From Ancylostoma caninum (taxonomy: Eukaryota > Nematoda > Chromadorea > Rhabditida > Ancylostomatidae), in the NCBI GenBank assembly GCA_037903475.1, contig JBAJFG010000635.1, forward strand, positions 1-64,000: DNA of 64,000 bases, read 5' to 3'. Positions within the stretch are counted from its first letter, which is position 1; the number at the start of each line of letters is the position of its first letter. The notes beneath the pieces were generated by a model that had not been told where the DNA came from, made no database searches, and saw nothing but the letters and a program-made list of their open reading frames with translations. The position numbers and the translations under genes were made by a program. This document shows positions 1 to 11,409 of the stretch, piece by piece.

Positions 1-1
1 C

Positions 2-727
2 AAATGGAATAAACTGTGCAAGGACGTCGACCAGACCAAAATATCCATCAAACGTTACATATCCACACCTCCATCAGAGCGAAAATGCCTTTGGGTGTTT
101 GCAAATGCAAGCAGGGCAGCAATCGCGGCATGTTCGTACATCCAGCATATGCCCTCTGGCAAAGTTTCCGGGCTAATTAGTGGAAAAACCCGCTTGACAC
201 CAAAAAATGCCAACAAGCAAACCATCCCAAAATTAGAACTACTCGGTATGCTGATAGCCGCCAGCTTAGGAAGCAATATTATATCAGCAGCTTCTGAAAT
301 GAACATAGTGTCCGACAGCGAAATCGCGCTGTACTGGGTCAAATCTACCAAAAAAGTTCCCATATTTGTCGCTAATCAACGCGAAAGGATACTCAACATC
401 AAAGAACAACTGAAAATCCATAATGTCGTGGTAAACTTCTTCCACGTCATCACGGATCACAACCCAGCTGATGCCGGTACTAGAGGACTGACAAGTCACC
501 AAATCAATGATCACGATTGGGTCCGAGGGCCGTGCTGGTTGGAAGAAAACCCGACTAATTGGCCAATAAAGTCAATCGATAACCTAGCAGAGGTTAATGA
601 GGTTGAAGAAATTCCTGTGACAATTTCCACCACCGTACAAATACCAGACAACTTGAAAAAACAGGAAAAACTCCTTGATTTGACACGTTTCTCCAAGATG
701 GACAAGGTTCTACGTGTTCTGACATAA
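2..727 (+). pseudogene. E1 pol fragment: RNase H region
   Basis: This frame is open from base 2, so it continues a pol gene that starts outside the window. It covers the linker after the reverse transcriptase and the BEL/Pao-type RNase H. The usual acidic positions can be followed: the first lies in VFANAS (bases 95-112), where E2 has VFADAS and E3 has VFSDAS. The catalytic Asp is therefore Asn here. Further on are PKLELLG (Glu), SDSEIALYW (Asp) and HNPADAGTRG (Asp). The frame ends at a TAA at 725-727, while the related element continues into the integrase N-terminus, so a frame break lies here. RNase H would remove RNA from the RNA:DNA hybrid during reverse transcription; this copy should be inactive. 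Confidence 0.85.
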
Positions 728-2294
728 GTGAAAAAACAGTTCACGAATGGGTATCAAGAACGAACCAAAATCGTAATTCGTCGATCAAACTAAAATATTC
801 GAACAGCAACACTTTCGAAATCACAACAAGCGACATAATAGCAGCGGAACAACTGCTTATTGCAAATGAACATAAATTTATTGACATGATATCATTGCAA
901 AAACGATCGTCAGAGACGAGAATGGGATCATCCGTCACCATTCATGTCTCCAGAATGCTTCAATTCCGCACGACACAAAATCACCCATCTACATTCCGGA
1001 AGATTCGAAACTGGCTAGACTTATCATATTGAAAACAACGAGAACGGGCATTGCGGAAAAGATCATATTATTTCCATTGCAAGGCAACGTTTTTGGACTG
1101 CTCGCCCATCGTTTGTGTTCAGAAAATACCTGGAAAACTGCGTGGTCCGTAAAAGACACCAAGACTTACCTTTCGGAGCGCCAACAATGCCTCCACTTCC
1201 CAAGGATAGAGTAACAACGTCCAGACCATTCGAAAATGTAGGATGTGACTTTCTTGGACCGTTTACTTCCAAAATACTAGAGAAAATGTATGTGTGTTTA
1301 TACACATGTCTCACAACTCGAGCTGTTCACCTCGAAGTCGTGGAAAATTTATCTGCGGGAGCGTTTCTCAACTGCTTCGTGAGATTCGTATCAAGGAAAG
1401 GTGTACCGAAAATCGTCCGATCCGACTGCGGAACAAATTTCAAACTAGGGGAGACCATAATTGGAAAAATGCTTGCAAATGCTCACAATTCCGGTCGTTC
1501 TCTCATGTCATACTGCGCATCGCAACGAAAAAAGTGGTTGTTCAACCCCACAGGATCGCCATGGATGGGCGGCGTTTGGGAAAGGTTAGTCGGTTCAACA
1601 AAAAAGGCGTTCAATAAATCGATAGGTCGAAAACGCTTGAGTTTTGCTGACATGTGCACGGTCATTGTCCAAATTGAGGCGATTCTCAACACGAGACCTC
1701 TAACTAAACTGAACACCAGCAATATCGAAGAGATACCATTGAGACTTATTGACTTTCTGAGAGGAAATTTTCGATTTTCGCTACCTAACAACGAAGTTCT
1801 GGACGTATCTGGAGATCCAAACTGTGATCCAAGCTTGATACAGTCAGAAAAACAAGCAATAGAAGCGTTCCAAAGCTCCGAAATGCCAATAAGTTCTGGG
1901 AGATATGGAACGCAGATTATCTCACTTCGTTACGAGAAACTCAAAAAATCAACCTCAAACAACCAAGGCACCTCTCAAGACTACTACCAGAGATAGGTGA
2001 AGTTGTACTGATTGAAGAAGAACTAATCCCAAGAGGTTGCTGGTCCTATAGCAAAATCACGGACGTAATAAAAGTGGGAACGGTGTGGTTAGGTCAGCAA
2101 AAATTGCACTACCAAATCGAAAAACCATTCATCCTCCACTCAATAAAATCATACCTCTAGAAATTCAAAGCTCACCTCACGAAAAGCCAATTGTTGAAAA
2201 GCTAATCGAACCACCCCCCCCCCCCTCAACAAAGGAAGAAATTCCCAGTTCGTGCATCAAAAACGAAAGCATACGAGGTAATCAGAGAATTTGA
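728..2294 (+). pseudogene. E1 integrase core and DUF5641-like tail, broken
   Basis: The frame at 1115-1996 carries the DDE integrase core. The acidic residues lie in GCDFLGPF, RSDCGTNF and PWMGGVWERLVGS, the usual BEL/Pao pattern. The region before it (about 728-1114) is integrase N-terminus scattered over several frames. The second cysteine pair of the HHCC zinc finger is damaged: the text reads NCVVRKR where E2 reads NCTTCKR. After 1996 the DUF5641-like tail (for example IGEVVLIEEELIPRG) lies in another frame, then continues at 2085-2294 with RSAKIALPNRK and NKIIPLEIQ. A cytosine run at about 2213-2225 lies at the end of this block. Integrase inserts the cDNA into the host genome; at least two frame breaks make this copy non-functional. 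Confidence 0.85.
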
Positions 2295-4421
2295 AGCTGA
2301 TTTAGAAGAGCCACATGGAACACAGTCTTCATCTTTTCCTCTTCTGTTAATCACATTACTGTCATTGATATCCACTACAGTAGCGCTCGAAAACCCTCCT
2401 AGCATAACTTGTTACGGGGGAAAAATCCACGTGGTGCCACCAGCTGGTCGTTTCCAACTATGCTTCGACGCTAACTGCCGAACTTTCGATAAAGTCACGG
2501 AAAACCGCACATACGCGTTAAGAGTATCTCCACATAACGATCAAGTGAATGTTAAGTTAACGTTACACCTCAACGACAGCCTAGAGAAACTAGAGGCAAT
2601 CTGCGAAAGGCCAGATTTTTGCGCCCACCAATATTTCCTTCCGAGAACCTTACTCGGTAACCCGCACTGCTGGCCTGTGGGCGCAATTGCTGCCCTAGCA
2701 ACTCTCGCATACGTTGCAGCGGTAATTCTAGGCATAATTGTCCACTCAATCGTCAGAATCAAAAACAACGAAAGTGGAAACAGTCGAGAAAATACCTATG
2801 AATGTTATACGACGAAAGCACGACAGTAGCCTTCACACATTCATTCCTGCACCACTGCCATGTGGAAATGCATTGGCAGTGTGCCTGGTATTGAGCAATA
2901 TCTTCGTGAACGTAGACGCCTGTCAACATGGGTACACCCGCTATGCAGCAAACTGTATTTGTGACGAAGAAAATAAGTGTTTCTTTCAGTATAATCAAGA
3001 ACTCTTATTCGACAGTCTTGTTTCTGAAGTGTGCATCGAAATTACACACTCAAACGCAACGTTAGGTCTCATAAAGGTTACCAAAAAACCTATGATCTCG
3101 ACCTGCTCAAAAATATCGGAATTTTTCACAAGAGACACTGAGGTGCACCATGTTGAAGGATGCGCCCAGTCTTGTACCAACAACCCATGCGAAACAATGT
3201 CATCTAATGAAACGGTATATGAATTGAGAAGGTTTAGGAAGTATCCTGGCTATTCCGGATGCATCCTCACTTGTGGTGGCATACCTTGCGGTTGTTTTTT
3301 GCCCTTATCCGCGTGCCAGTTTTATAGAATCATAAATAAACCTAAATCTCAAGCGGTTTACGAGGTCATAAGATGCTCAGAATGGACTCCATCTATAGAG
3401 CTGGAGGTAGAGGTAACGTGGCTAGGGAAGAAAAGTATCAAATCCATGCAAATGTTACCATATTTGACACAAAACCTTGGTCAGTTCAACATCACGGTGA
3501 TTTCCGTGCAAAAACCTATGGTTGCAACGATGAACCAACGATTTGCGTTATCAAATAACGGAAATGAAACGTTTGCACTTCCTTTAAGATTTGTAGTGCC
3601 AGAAGAATGCGAAACCGAAATCCAGGCACGAACAAATTTTTCTACTTGCATTAACCGCGTACGATGTCATTGTAAAAACACAGCGCGTCGCTGTCAGTGT
3701 CCACATGCAACAATGCAGAACTTGCGAAACTCAATTTCTGCACTCCCTATCAGAACTCGTCTTCTAAATTTATCGCAAGTGGGCGACGAAGTTGTCGCAT
3801 CCACTGGCGAGGGGGAATTTGTGGCTGCATCCAAGACTGTGAAATCCATGTGATCAATTTCAATGGATGCTACAATTGTGCACAACGAGCAGCACTAAAG
3901 TAAGCTGCCAATCAAAAAATGACACAAAAGTAATAATAATGTGCAAAAAACACGAATTCGCAGTCAACTGCGGACCAATCAATGCTACTACGGAAGTATT
4001 ACTTACCTTCGATCACGCTTTAGTTGAAGAAATTTGCTCGACCGACTGCACAGGTACCTCAAAAAACGTTCAGCTACAAGGCAACCTCAAATATCACATT
4101 TCACATTTGAATGTGGACGTATTTGACTCGCCCAACCCTCAAGTACCACTGAAGCATCAGTGGTTTTCGGACATTAGTGTGCCCGATTTCACTCCTCTTC
4201 TGAGGGTCGCAACTGCACACTGGAAAACGGCCATTGCGGCCATAATGTCAACCGTAATATTAACGGCACTGACCTATTTTGCAGGTCCACTAATTTTACT
4301 GTACATAGTAAAAGCCTGCATATACTTCGCAAAGTCGCTACTCTCGATTTTGTGGCGTATTTTCTGCATTTGCGGAAAGACCACCGGCAAACTCGCCCGT
4401 CAAAAGCAAGAAAGACGGTAA
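2250..4421 (+). pseudogene. E1 envelope-like gene with phlebovirus-G2-type region, frameshifted
   Basis: Three overlapping frames (2365-2829, 2738-3853, 3867-4421) make up one envelope-like glycoprotein gene. The first part has a hydrophobic leader ending near 2385, several cysteines, and a membrane segment at about 2680-2750. The second begins with another hydrophobic stretch ending at a Cys-Gln-His-Gly site, then a cysteine-rich ectodomain with the conserved stretch YPGYSGC (3242-3262) and many N-glycosylation sequons. The third ends with a membrane segment (about 4230-4320) and a basic tail. Envelope genes of this kind, related to phlebovirus glycoprotein Gc, are known from nematode Cer7-type elements and the hookworm element Atlas. 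Frame breaks near 2770-2820 and 3830-3890 disable it. The family assignment is from memory of these motifs, not a search. Confidence 0.75.
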
Positions 4422-4695
4422 AGCGATTCGCTTTTAATGGCGGATTGCCCATAAACACTGTACATAATATATTTTATCAATCTTCCTCTGTACAAAAAAA
4501 AATCCTATCACTCAAATATCGCTTGAGGATAGCACTTCAATCAAAGCACCAATCGACGGCAGGCCCCTTAAGATAAGTCAGGCCCAGCGGCTAATTACCA
4601 GCTCAAGTGGTCCTTTGAAAGCCACTTTTTCCACGAAAACTATGATACGAGCTCCAATATTGTAGGCGTTCCTATCATACAGGGTCACCAAAACG

Positions 4696-4704
4696 TATAA
4701 AAAG
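4696..4704 (+). promoter_or_regulatory. TATA box of the E1 3' zinc-knuckle gene
   Basis: TATAAAAAG lies 39 bases before the ATG at 4735. E2 has TATATAAG at the matching place, 47 bases before its ATG. The position between env and the LTR, far from the LTR promoter, suggests a separate transcription start for the last gene. Confidence 0.5.
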
Positions 4705-4734
4705 GGCACTGAAGCAGTAGAGCCATCGTTGTTC

Positions 4735-5125
4735 ATGTCGTCTCCTTCCGAAATGCAAGCTGCCATGGACGATCTGGACCGGTGCGATATCGCCACCCTG
4801 CTGCACCACATTCTTCCTCGACTGGATGCCCTCGAGCAGATTGGCCGGACGCTCTTGGAGCGATCCGCGCCAAAGTCGAACTGTACATTCTGCCCGGTCG
4901 AGGAAAATCGGGAAAACCACCATTACTGGAAGGTGCCCGAAGTACCCTGATCCCGTCTCCAAGGCGGCGCAGGCGACAACCATGGGTCTATGTCTTCGTT
5001 GCCTCAACCCGATGCACGAGGATGCCTGTTCGGTAAAGTGTGGGAACTGTGGCCTCGGCCACAACTTCCTCCTCTGCCACAACAGAAGACCCCAGTTGCC
5101 TGCGAAACGTCACCACAAACACTAG
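4735..5125 (+). pseudogene. E1 3' accessory zinc-knuckle protein, one frameshift
   Basis: From ATG 4735 the frame encodes a short acidic, helix-prone N-terminus and then a first knuckle (CTFC, then HH). Near 4920-4940 the reading moves one frame and continues with the rest of knuckle 1, then CLRCLNPMHEDAC and CGNCGLGHNFLLC, ending at 5125. The same plan (N-terminal helix, three gag-like CCHC knuckles) is intact in E2 at 17965-18447. It stands after env and before the LTR. The knuckles resemble those at the C-terminus of BEL/Pao Gag (compare E2 Gag near 8675-8865), so I infer an origin by duplication of a gag end. Nucleic-acid binding is the likely activity. The first listed in-frame codon (4729, TTG) is not a credible start. 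Confidence 0.6.
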
Positions 5126-5366
5126 ACCCTAATCACTCCTGCCGCCGTCACCTCCACCGTTCCTGCTTCCTGTCAACAATTCACCAACAAGCTGCACTCC
5201 ACAACTGCCATCAACGAGCCGCCTTCCACGAGCCAACAACCAGCCGCCTTCGACAACACCCATTCCAACGAGCCGCCACTTCTTCAACAAGCCCTGGTCA
5301 ATCGCATCCGACGTCACGAATCAATCCAACCGGATGTAGACAATCGCTTGTATGCGGTTTTTTATT

Positions 5367-5625
5367 GTCACCCTCGCGCTGGGAGTATCATCGTGCCGAT
5401 GATGCTCCCCGCGACCTCATTCATATCAAGGGCCCCTAGAAGGCGGGGCCCACCTTTTGGCAAACACCCCGATTAGCAGAGTCGTCTATTTAGCACCCAC
5501 GGTGCGTGGTTGTGCGGAGCAATAAATCGCTTGTGTTCCTTTTGTGTCCTGTATACAAAAACCACTGAACCACTCGATAAGAGTAAGCGGGCAGAAGACC
5601 CAAGAGACTTACGCGCCCACTGAAC
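5367..5625 (+). repeat. Probable 3' LTR of E1
   Basis: The stretch starts with TGTCACCC at 5367, like TGTCGCCC at 18588 in E2. It has a hairpin (CATCGTGCCGATG), a GC-rich inverted stretch (GGGCCCC with GGGGCCC), an AATAAA at 5521 and an end near the same CGCGCCCAC motif as the E2 LTR. The 5' LTR is outside the window, so both borders are estimates. Confidence 0.5.
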
Positions 5626-6936
5626 ATGCGGTCTCACTCAAGAAACCTCCCAACGATAGGTTCAATAGGAAGCACTAGTGGAGGAAGAGGAGGAACGCTT
5701 CTCAGGGGACTATTTTAGGTACGGCAGTGTATCTTAGGTTACAAATATGTTATATGGGTTTGGTTTTCACTCTGTAGCAGTTAATTATGTAGAGCCTATG
5801 AAATGAATTCCCTTTCTACTTTGCTGCACAGAATTGCTTATTGTCATTCTGTCAATATGTTGCCACCAGTTCTATCCTCACCAGCGTAGTTCCCACTCTG
5901 TTTTAATTACAAAATACATCGAAGTGGATCTAGAAAAATTTGCCTGAGAAGGAAGAATCCCCCACAAGTAGCGTTTAGCATTTTGCAAGAACGCCAACTA
6001 AGTGACTTCTTAGCGGTCCCATTATCAAGAACGAAATATTCCTGTAGGCAAGATGTTTCCCGTCCTCAAGCAGTCGAGACGCTGAATACTCAGGAGTTTG
6101 TTTGTTGAAAACTGAAACCTAGATAGAACAAAGCCTGAGAGGGATATTCCAATCACAGAGCGCACCCGCAATTGTATCTTACAAGACTTTGTACTTATTC
6201 CTTTCTGCTCAGGTATTCCATTTAGCTGGACATTAAATGCTTCCCAACTTCCGTGTCGATGGAACAGGGTCAGCAAGTGTTAGTTCAACAGTCAGATGTG
6301 GAATATAACTGTTGAGAGCATTAGAGCTGAGTTTCGCAATGGGGATGATAGTTTCGGTGTAAAATAGAGGTGTAATCGGGATGAGCACTCCTTATTTCAT
6401 ACCATTGCTGAATTCTGTGATTTTCATTGCTGCCTGTTATGATTGCTAACGGAATAAAATTAATGCGAATATCTTAATCACTAAAACTCGACTTCTCCCA
6501 GTTCTGATCACAAAATAACCTTCCGAATCGTAACAACTTCAAAATATCACGAACGTGCGAACTGTAAATCTATCTGGAAGAAGCTGTAGGAAATCTAATC
6601 AATAGCTGCAACAAACTATTTGAGCAGCCAATTCACTGCTCTTCTAAGAATGAATCCGGAGAGGCGTCTTTCTGCTGGCTTTTGTGAAATTTCTATTGTT
6701 GGTCAACCAGCGCAATGTCCATCCGTAGTTCAAAAATACATTGATTTTGAACACCTAACACATCTATCCCACGAGATTTAGTGTGCATTTTCACATTTGG
6801 CGCCGCATTGGCATTGGTCCATGGGGCGCGCCTTTCGCAGCCGGTTGTAGATTTAGATACGAGTGCGCGCCCCGGCAAGGGCGCGAGAATCGAGACGATT
6901 TTTGAATTGTCGTTCTGATTCTTTATATTATAGATA
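5626..6936. other. Spacer between E1 and E2, no gene seen
   Basis: About 1.3 kb of AT-rich DNA without a convincing coding frame. Near 6820-6875 there is a GC-rich inverted pair (GGGGCGCGC with GCGCGCCCC) that could be the remnant of a small repeat. Nothing else is recognised. Confidence 0.5.
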
Positions 6937-7211
6937 CGTTCTCATACTTGGTATGAGGATCCCATCCTCGGCCTAGTGCCCCGCCCGATCCTTCATGCTC
7001 ACTAAGGGGCGGGGCCAAGTGCTAAAGCACTCTCAGTTCTGTTCGAGCAGTAGAACGGTTGCTCTTGTATTCGACAATAAACCTCTGAACCGCCATCTTT
7101 CTGTGCTCTTAGTTCAGGGCCTGAAAACCCTGTTAGTTGTCTTCCGGCCATCCACCCTGTGGACATTTTCGAAAGGATTACGACCCACAATAGTCTTCTC
7201 GCGCCCCCACA
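6937..7211 (+). repeat. 5' LTR of E2
   Basis: It is repeated in the same orientation at 18604-18880. It carries an imperfect start (CG where the 3' copy has TG), a hairpin with stems CTCATAC/GTATGAG, a GC-rich inverted pair (GCCCCGCCC with GGGCGGGGC), AATAAA at 7076-7081 and the end CCCCCACA. Confidence 0.88.
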
Positions 7212-7214
7212 TTT

Positions 7215-7227
7215 TGGTGCATCGGCC
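7215..7227 (+). other. Primer binding site, tRNA-Gly type
   Basis: TGGTGCATCGGCC begins three bases after the LTR end and is the complement of the 3' end of nematode tRNA-Gly (ending GGCCGATGCA plus CCA). Thirteen bases match; the next bases do not. It would prime minus-strand DNA synthesis. Confidence 0.75.
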
Positions 7228-7455
7228 AAACAGCCGAATTTCCCGCGTCAAAGACTAAATATCTTTGGAGCCTGGAACGAAGACAGTACTCTAACGGGTA
7301 CATTTTTTGAACGGTTCAAACCAGAGCCGCGAATCTAATAGATTCATCCCAACAAAAGGGAAAGCATTCTCCCGTACGAAAGTATTTGGAGACAACGACC
7401 TGTTGATCAGGCAACGGATTAATTTCGCAGTATCAAAAAAGTGCAGTAGCAAAAC

Positions 7456-8938
7456 ATGGCTCTCCACTTTCACAGAACACCCATTATGATGAGCACCAAA
7501 ACGCTCAGGGATTTGAATTTGCGGTATAAAGAATACACCGCTAAGGTAGATTTTCCAACAATTGACGAGGAAAACTATGAAAAATGCAGAGTCACCATAT
7601 CATTACTTGAGAGCGGCATAAGGCAAACCAAAGAAGGGAGAAAACACCTTGAAAATCTTCACACCGAAATCAGAGACGAGTACCGAAACTGCAAGAACAA
7701 GTCAGAACGGAAAGACCTCATGTTAGAAATAGAACAAATAGAGGAAGAGTCACAATTACTAGTTGCCATAGGAGAGGCACAGAGGCACACGACCTAATAT
7801 TCATGCTGACAACTCGGCTGAATGAGTCAAAATGCGTCCGAGATAAAAATGGACATCAAACTTGGGCACATCACACAAAAAGCCCAAAGAAACCGGACAG
7901 TTCTGGAAAACCAAGATGTGCAAATAAACCAGAACGACGATTCTGAACAGACGAACACGAACATCGATCCAGAAGACATGGAATCGTCTACAGCAGTGTC
8001 AGTCTCCCAGAATAGCGGAACAAATCGATCAAATCAGGGTCTATACCGATCGATCAGTCCTCCACAAGCTACATTGCCTAAATTCCATGGCAATGCTGAG
8101 GAGTTCTCAGAGTACTGGGCAATTTTCGAAACTCTTGTGCATAAAAGCAGTGAACTGGACGTTATGGAGAAAATACTCTTACTTAAAGAAAGTCTAAGAG
8201 GCAGAGCACAAGCCGCCATCAAGGGTATAAAACTAATTCCAGAGAACTACGACTGGATAATAATAAACGTTGCAGCAGAATTACTGCAATCAGCCAACAA
8301 ATAGATCCCAGATCGTACAAAGGCTGGTAAACGTAAAACCAGCTAACAGTTTTGCGGACAGCTGCTCCGCAGTTTTTGACCAGTTACAGATACTGGTCAA
8401 TCAAAAGATATCTGCTGGCTATGACGTCCGAAAATCATACGATCCAATGTGGTGTGAGACCATCCTAGCCAAATTTCCTCAGGATGTAGTAAAACCTGTG
8501 CTGGTATCCGGCCAAGCGATCGCAAATCAAACAATTGAGGACCTCCTGGCGCAATTGAGAAAAGAAATTGCCGCAAAAGGTTACGTCGAGAACAGACTCG
8601 GCCACACGATAAGCAATAACGTCACCACTTCAAAAGAGAAGTATATCAACCAGCGACCCTATGCCAATGAAGGGTGCTTATTTTGCCATAGGGACAATCA
8701 TGCATCAATAACATGCAGAACGGTAACAGATCCAGAAACTCGCCGGAAAACATTGAAGGGCGAGAAGAGATGTTGGAAATGCTGTTCAGCATATCACAGC
8801 AATTTCGACTGCCAAAAACCTGACTGCTCTAACTGTGGGCAGAAACACCATTCGAGCTTGTGTTTCAAAAGAGACACGAATCAGCAAAGATCCCAAAATC
8901 CGTCTTGGAACACAAATCAGAGAAACATGGTCGGTTAA
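7456..8938 (+). pseudogene. E2 Gag, split over three frames
   Basis: The first frame (7456-7797; likely start among the ATGs at 7456-7492) is a charged, helix-rich N-terminus. In-frame stops at 7795-7821 separate it from 7822-8304, which holds a DUF1759-like Gag core: LPKFHGNAEEFSEYWAIFE followed by LLLKESLRGRAQAAI. A frame change near 8285 leads to 8270-8938, the rest of the core and a C-terminal set of three zinc knuckles: CLFCHRDNHASITC, CWKCCSAYHSNFDC and CSNCGQKHHSSLC. Gag forms the particle and the knuckles bind genomic RNA. The breaks make it a pseudogene. These knuckles are the model for the extra 3' zinc-knuckle genes of E1, E2 and E3. Confidence 0.85.
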
Positions 8939-9094
8939 AACAACACATGACCAACGTACCAACCAAACAGAGACACAAGATTCTCTACAAATCAGAGCGA
9001 TCGTAGAAGGCCTACGACAAACCATGCTCATACTAGTGCGAGAGTCACAGAATCTTCAAACTCCACTAGCGTCAATGCATCACAGCTTGTACTC

Positions 9095-11409
9095 ATGACA
9101 AGTGAAGGAAATATTTGGAATTTCAATACCGGAGAGTACGAGGAGGTACTGTTCTTTTTTGACTCAGGAGCCCACAAATCAGTGATCGAAGAGTCCGTAG
9201 CCAATCGATTTGGCCTTCCAAGAGAAACCACGGAAATATGCACCATGTCAGGCATGGGTGGGCACATAGAGTCCTTCAAGAGCCACATAGTAAACATGAA
9301 GGTCAGTACAGCTTTCGGTGAAGAGATCGAAATGAAAATCCAAACAAAGCCCGTGATCACCAACAGCTTCCCGAGCGTAAACCTCACCTCGGTCGATATC
9401 ACCTTTTTGAAGGAAAGCAATATCTGCCTAGCTATCTTGAAACTTAGAGGAGAACAGCAGATTCCCCACATACTTGTGGGATTAGACCATTACCATGACT
9501 TGGTCACCAGTCCTGCCGAAACAGTGCGAACTCCTACAGGACTTCACATAACAAGAACGGTATTTGGACCCACCGTGTATGGCAAAGGTACAAGAAATGC
9601 GGAGAACACGCAGAATACCACATTTTTCGGACTAACCGCTGTCCACGAAAGCAGCGAGAATATGTTCGAGTTAGAAGGTCTTGGGATATCCGCATTCGGA
9701 TGCCAAAAGGATGACAAAATCCACAAATATCTCTACGAATACTCGAAGAAAATTTCTTTCGAATCTGGATGCATAACAGCTCCATTTCCGTTAAAAGAGA
9801 ACATATCGTTTCTAGATGACAACTATGCTGTGGCGATACGGCGCTTGAAGTCCTTCTAGAGAACGCTCCAACAAAACCGTGACCAATGTGACTGGTACAG
9901 CAAAATTCTCAACAACTACGAGCGAGATGGAATCATCGAGACATTCTCCACAGCAGAAGAAAACGCTGTAGGAACTTACTACATGCCTCATTCAGGCGTC
10001 TGGAAAGAGGGCAAAAAAGTGCCACTACGAGTAGTTTTCGACGCTTCCTCAAAAAGAAAAGGGAACCTCTCGTTAAATGACGTGATGTACAAAGGAGAGT
10101 CATTTGTGAAGAAAATTCAAAAAAAAAATTCAAAACATACTGATATCAGCACGGTGCAACAAAATTGCTTTGTTATGCGATATCGAAGCTGCATTCACGC
10201 AAATTCGTCTCGTCGAATACAACAAGGATTTATGCAGGTTTCTATGGCTCAGAAACGTCAACCTACCGCCGACGAAAGACAACCTAGTCTACTACAGGTT
10301 CAGACGGCTTCCATTTGGAGTAACCGCATCTCCAAGTATTCTAAACATGTGTCTAACGTCCTCCTTGAACTCGCAAGAGTCAGACTTAGCACGAGAAATC
10401 GCCAAAAATCTCTACGTCGATAACATAATGATGACAGCAAATACGATAGAGGAGGCACTGCAAAAATATAAGGCTTCCAAGAAGCTGTTCGCTCGAATGG
10501 GGATGAATCTTCGGGAATATATATCCAATTCCGCAGAAGTCAACGCTCAAATTGCAGCCTGCAACAAACTGGACAACGGTCCCTTCAAACTATTGGGTGT
10601 CAATTACGACATCAAGGAAGACTCCTTCCACGTAAAGACTCGCTTCCAAAACAGGAACGCAGTAACAAAAAGAGACATAGTTAGTCAGATAAACTCCGTA
10701 TACGATCCTATTGGATTGGCCGGACCACTTCTCGTCAATTTGAAGTCGCTGATGAGAGAAGTATTTGATCAAAAAATCGACTGGAAAACCCCACTAAAAC
10801 GATCCGTTTGCGATCGATGTAACAAGTTATGTGATCAGGTCAATAACGCCAGCATCTCCGTACCAAGGTCTGTCACACAACTCCGAGGCGATAGAATGCG
10901 CCTGTGGGTATTCGCTGATGCGAGCAATGTCGCGATAGCAGCTTGCGCGTACCTGCAGTGTATTTCCAGCTGCTCATCATCCATTCTAATTAGCGGAAAA
11001 ACAAAGCTCACATAAAAAAAGTGTCGACAAACTCTCTCGTATGGAACTAGTGGGCATCCTCATGGCTACACGCCTCAGCAGGGCCGTAGCGTCCTCATTA
11101 AAGAAGTCAATATCGTAACTGATAGTGAAATTGCTCTATGGTGGCTGAAGTCCTCCAAGAAGCTGCCTACTTTTGTATCGAATAAACGCAAAAGAGTTAT
11201 CGATATTCGCGAACAACTCAAAGCTGAAGGTATCCCAATGCAGTTTTTCCATGTGGATACGGCGCACAACCCAGCCGATGCCGGCACCCGCGGCCTGACA
11301 GCCGAACAGATCGATAACCACGAGTGGGTAACGGGACCACGCTGGTTAGAGCATGACCCCGAAACGTGGCCATTGAGACCAATCGATAGCGTCGAAGAGG
11401 TCACCAACG
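9095..11409 (+). pseudogene. E2 pol: protease, reverse transcriptase, RNase H
   Basis: The retropepsin site DSG is in FFDSGAHKSVI (bases 9157-9189), followed by the A17-type stretch ILVGLDHYHDLV. An in-frame TAG at 9857-9859 interrupts the join to the RT fingers (LRVVFDASS near 10028). A run of ten adenines at about 10119-10128 marks a frame change. The RT palm follows in the frame ending at 11015, with LCDIEAAFTQI (motif A), RRLPFGVTASP, and NLYVDNIMM, where retroviral RTs have YVDD. RNase H starts at WVFADAS (10907-10927) with its Asp intact, but a TAA at 11013 and further shifts break it; the rest (TDSEIALWW, HNPADAGTRG) lies at about 11105-11300. The order protease-RT-RNase H is standard for BEL/Pao. 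Confidence 0.88.

Larger units (their letters stand above)
1..5625 (+). mobile_element. E1: BEL/Pao LTR element with envelope, 5' part outside window
   Basis: The order of parts is RNase H, integrase, DUF5641-like tail, envelope with a phlebovirus-G2-like region, a small zinc-knuckle gene and a probable LTR. This matches the 3' half of an envelope-bearing BEL/Pao element, and each part aligns by eye with the more complete E2 element at 6937-18880. The 5' LTR, gag, protease and most of the reverse transcriptase lie left of the window. Frameshifts and lost catalytic residues show that the copy is dead. The right border is approximate because no second LTR is available for comparison. Confidence 0.88.
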
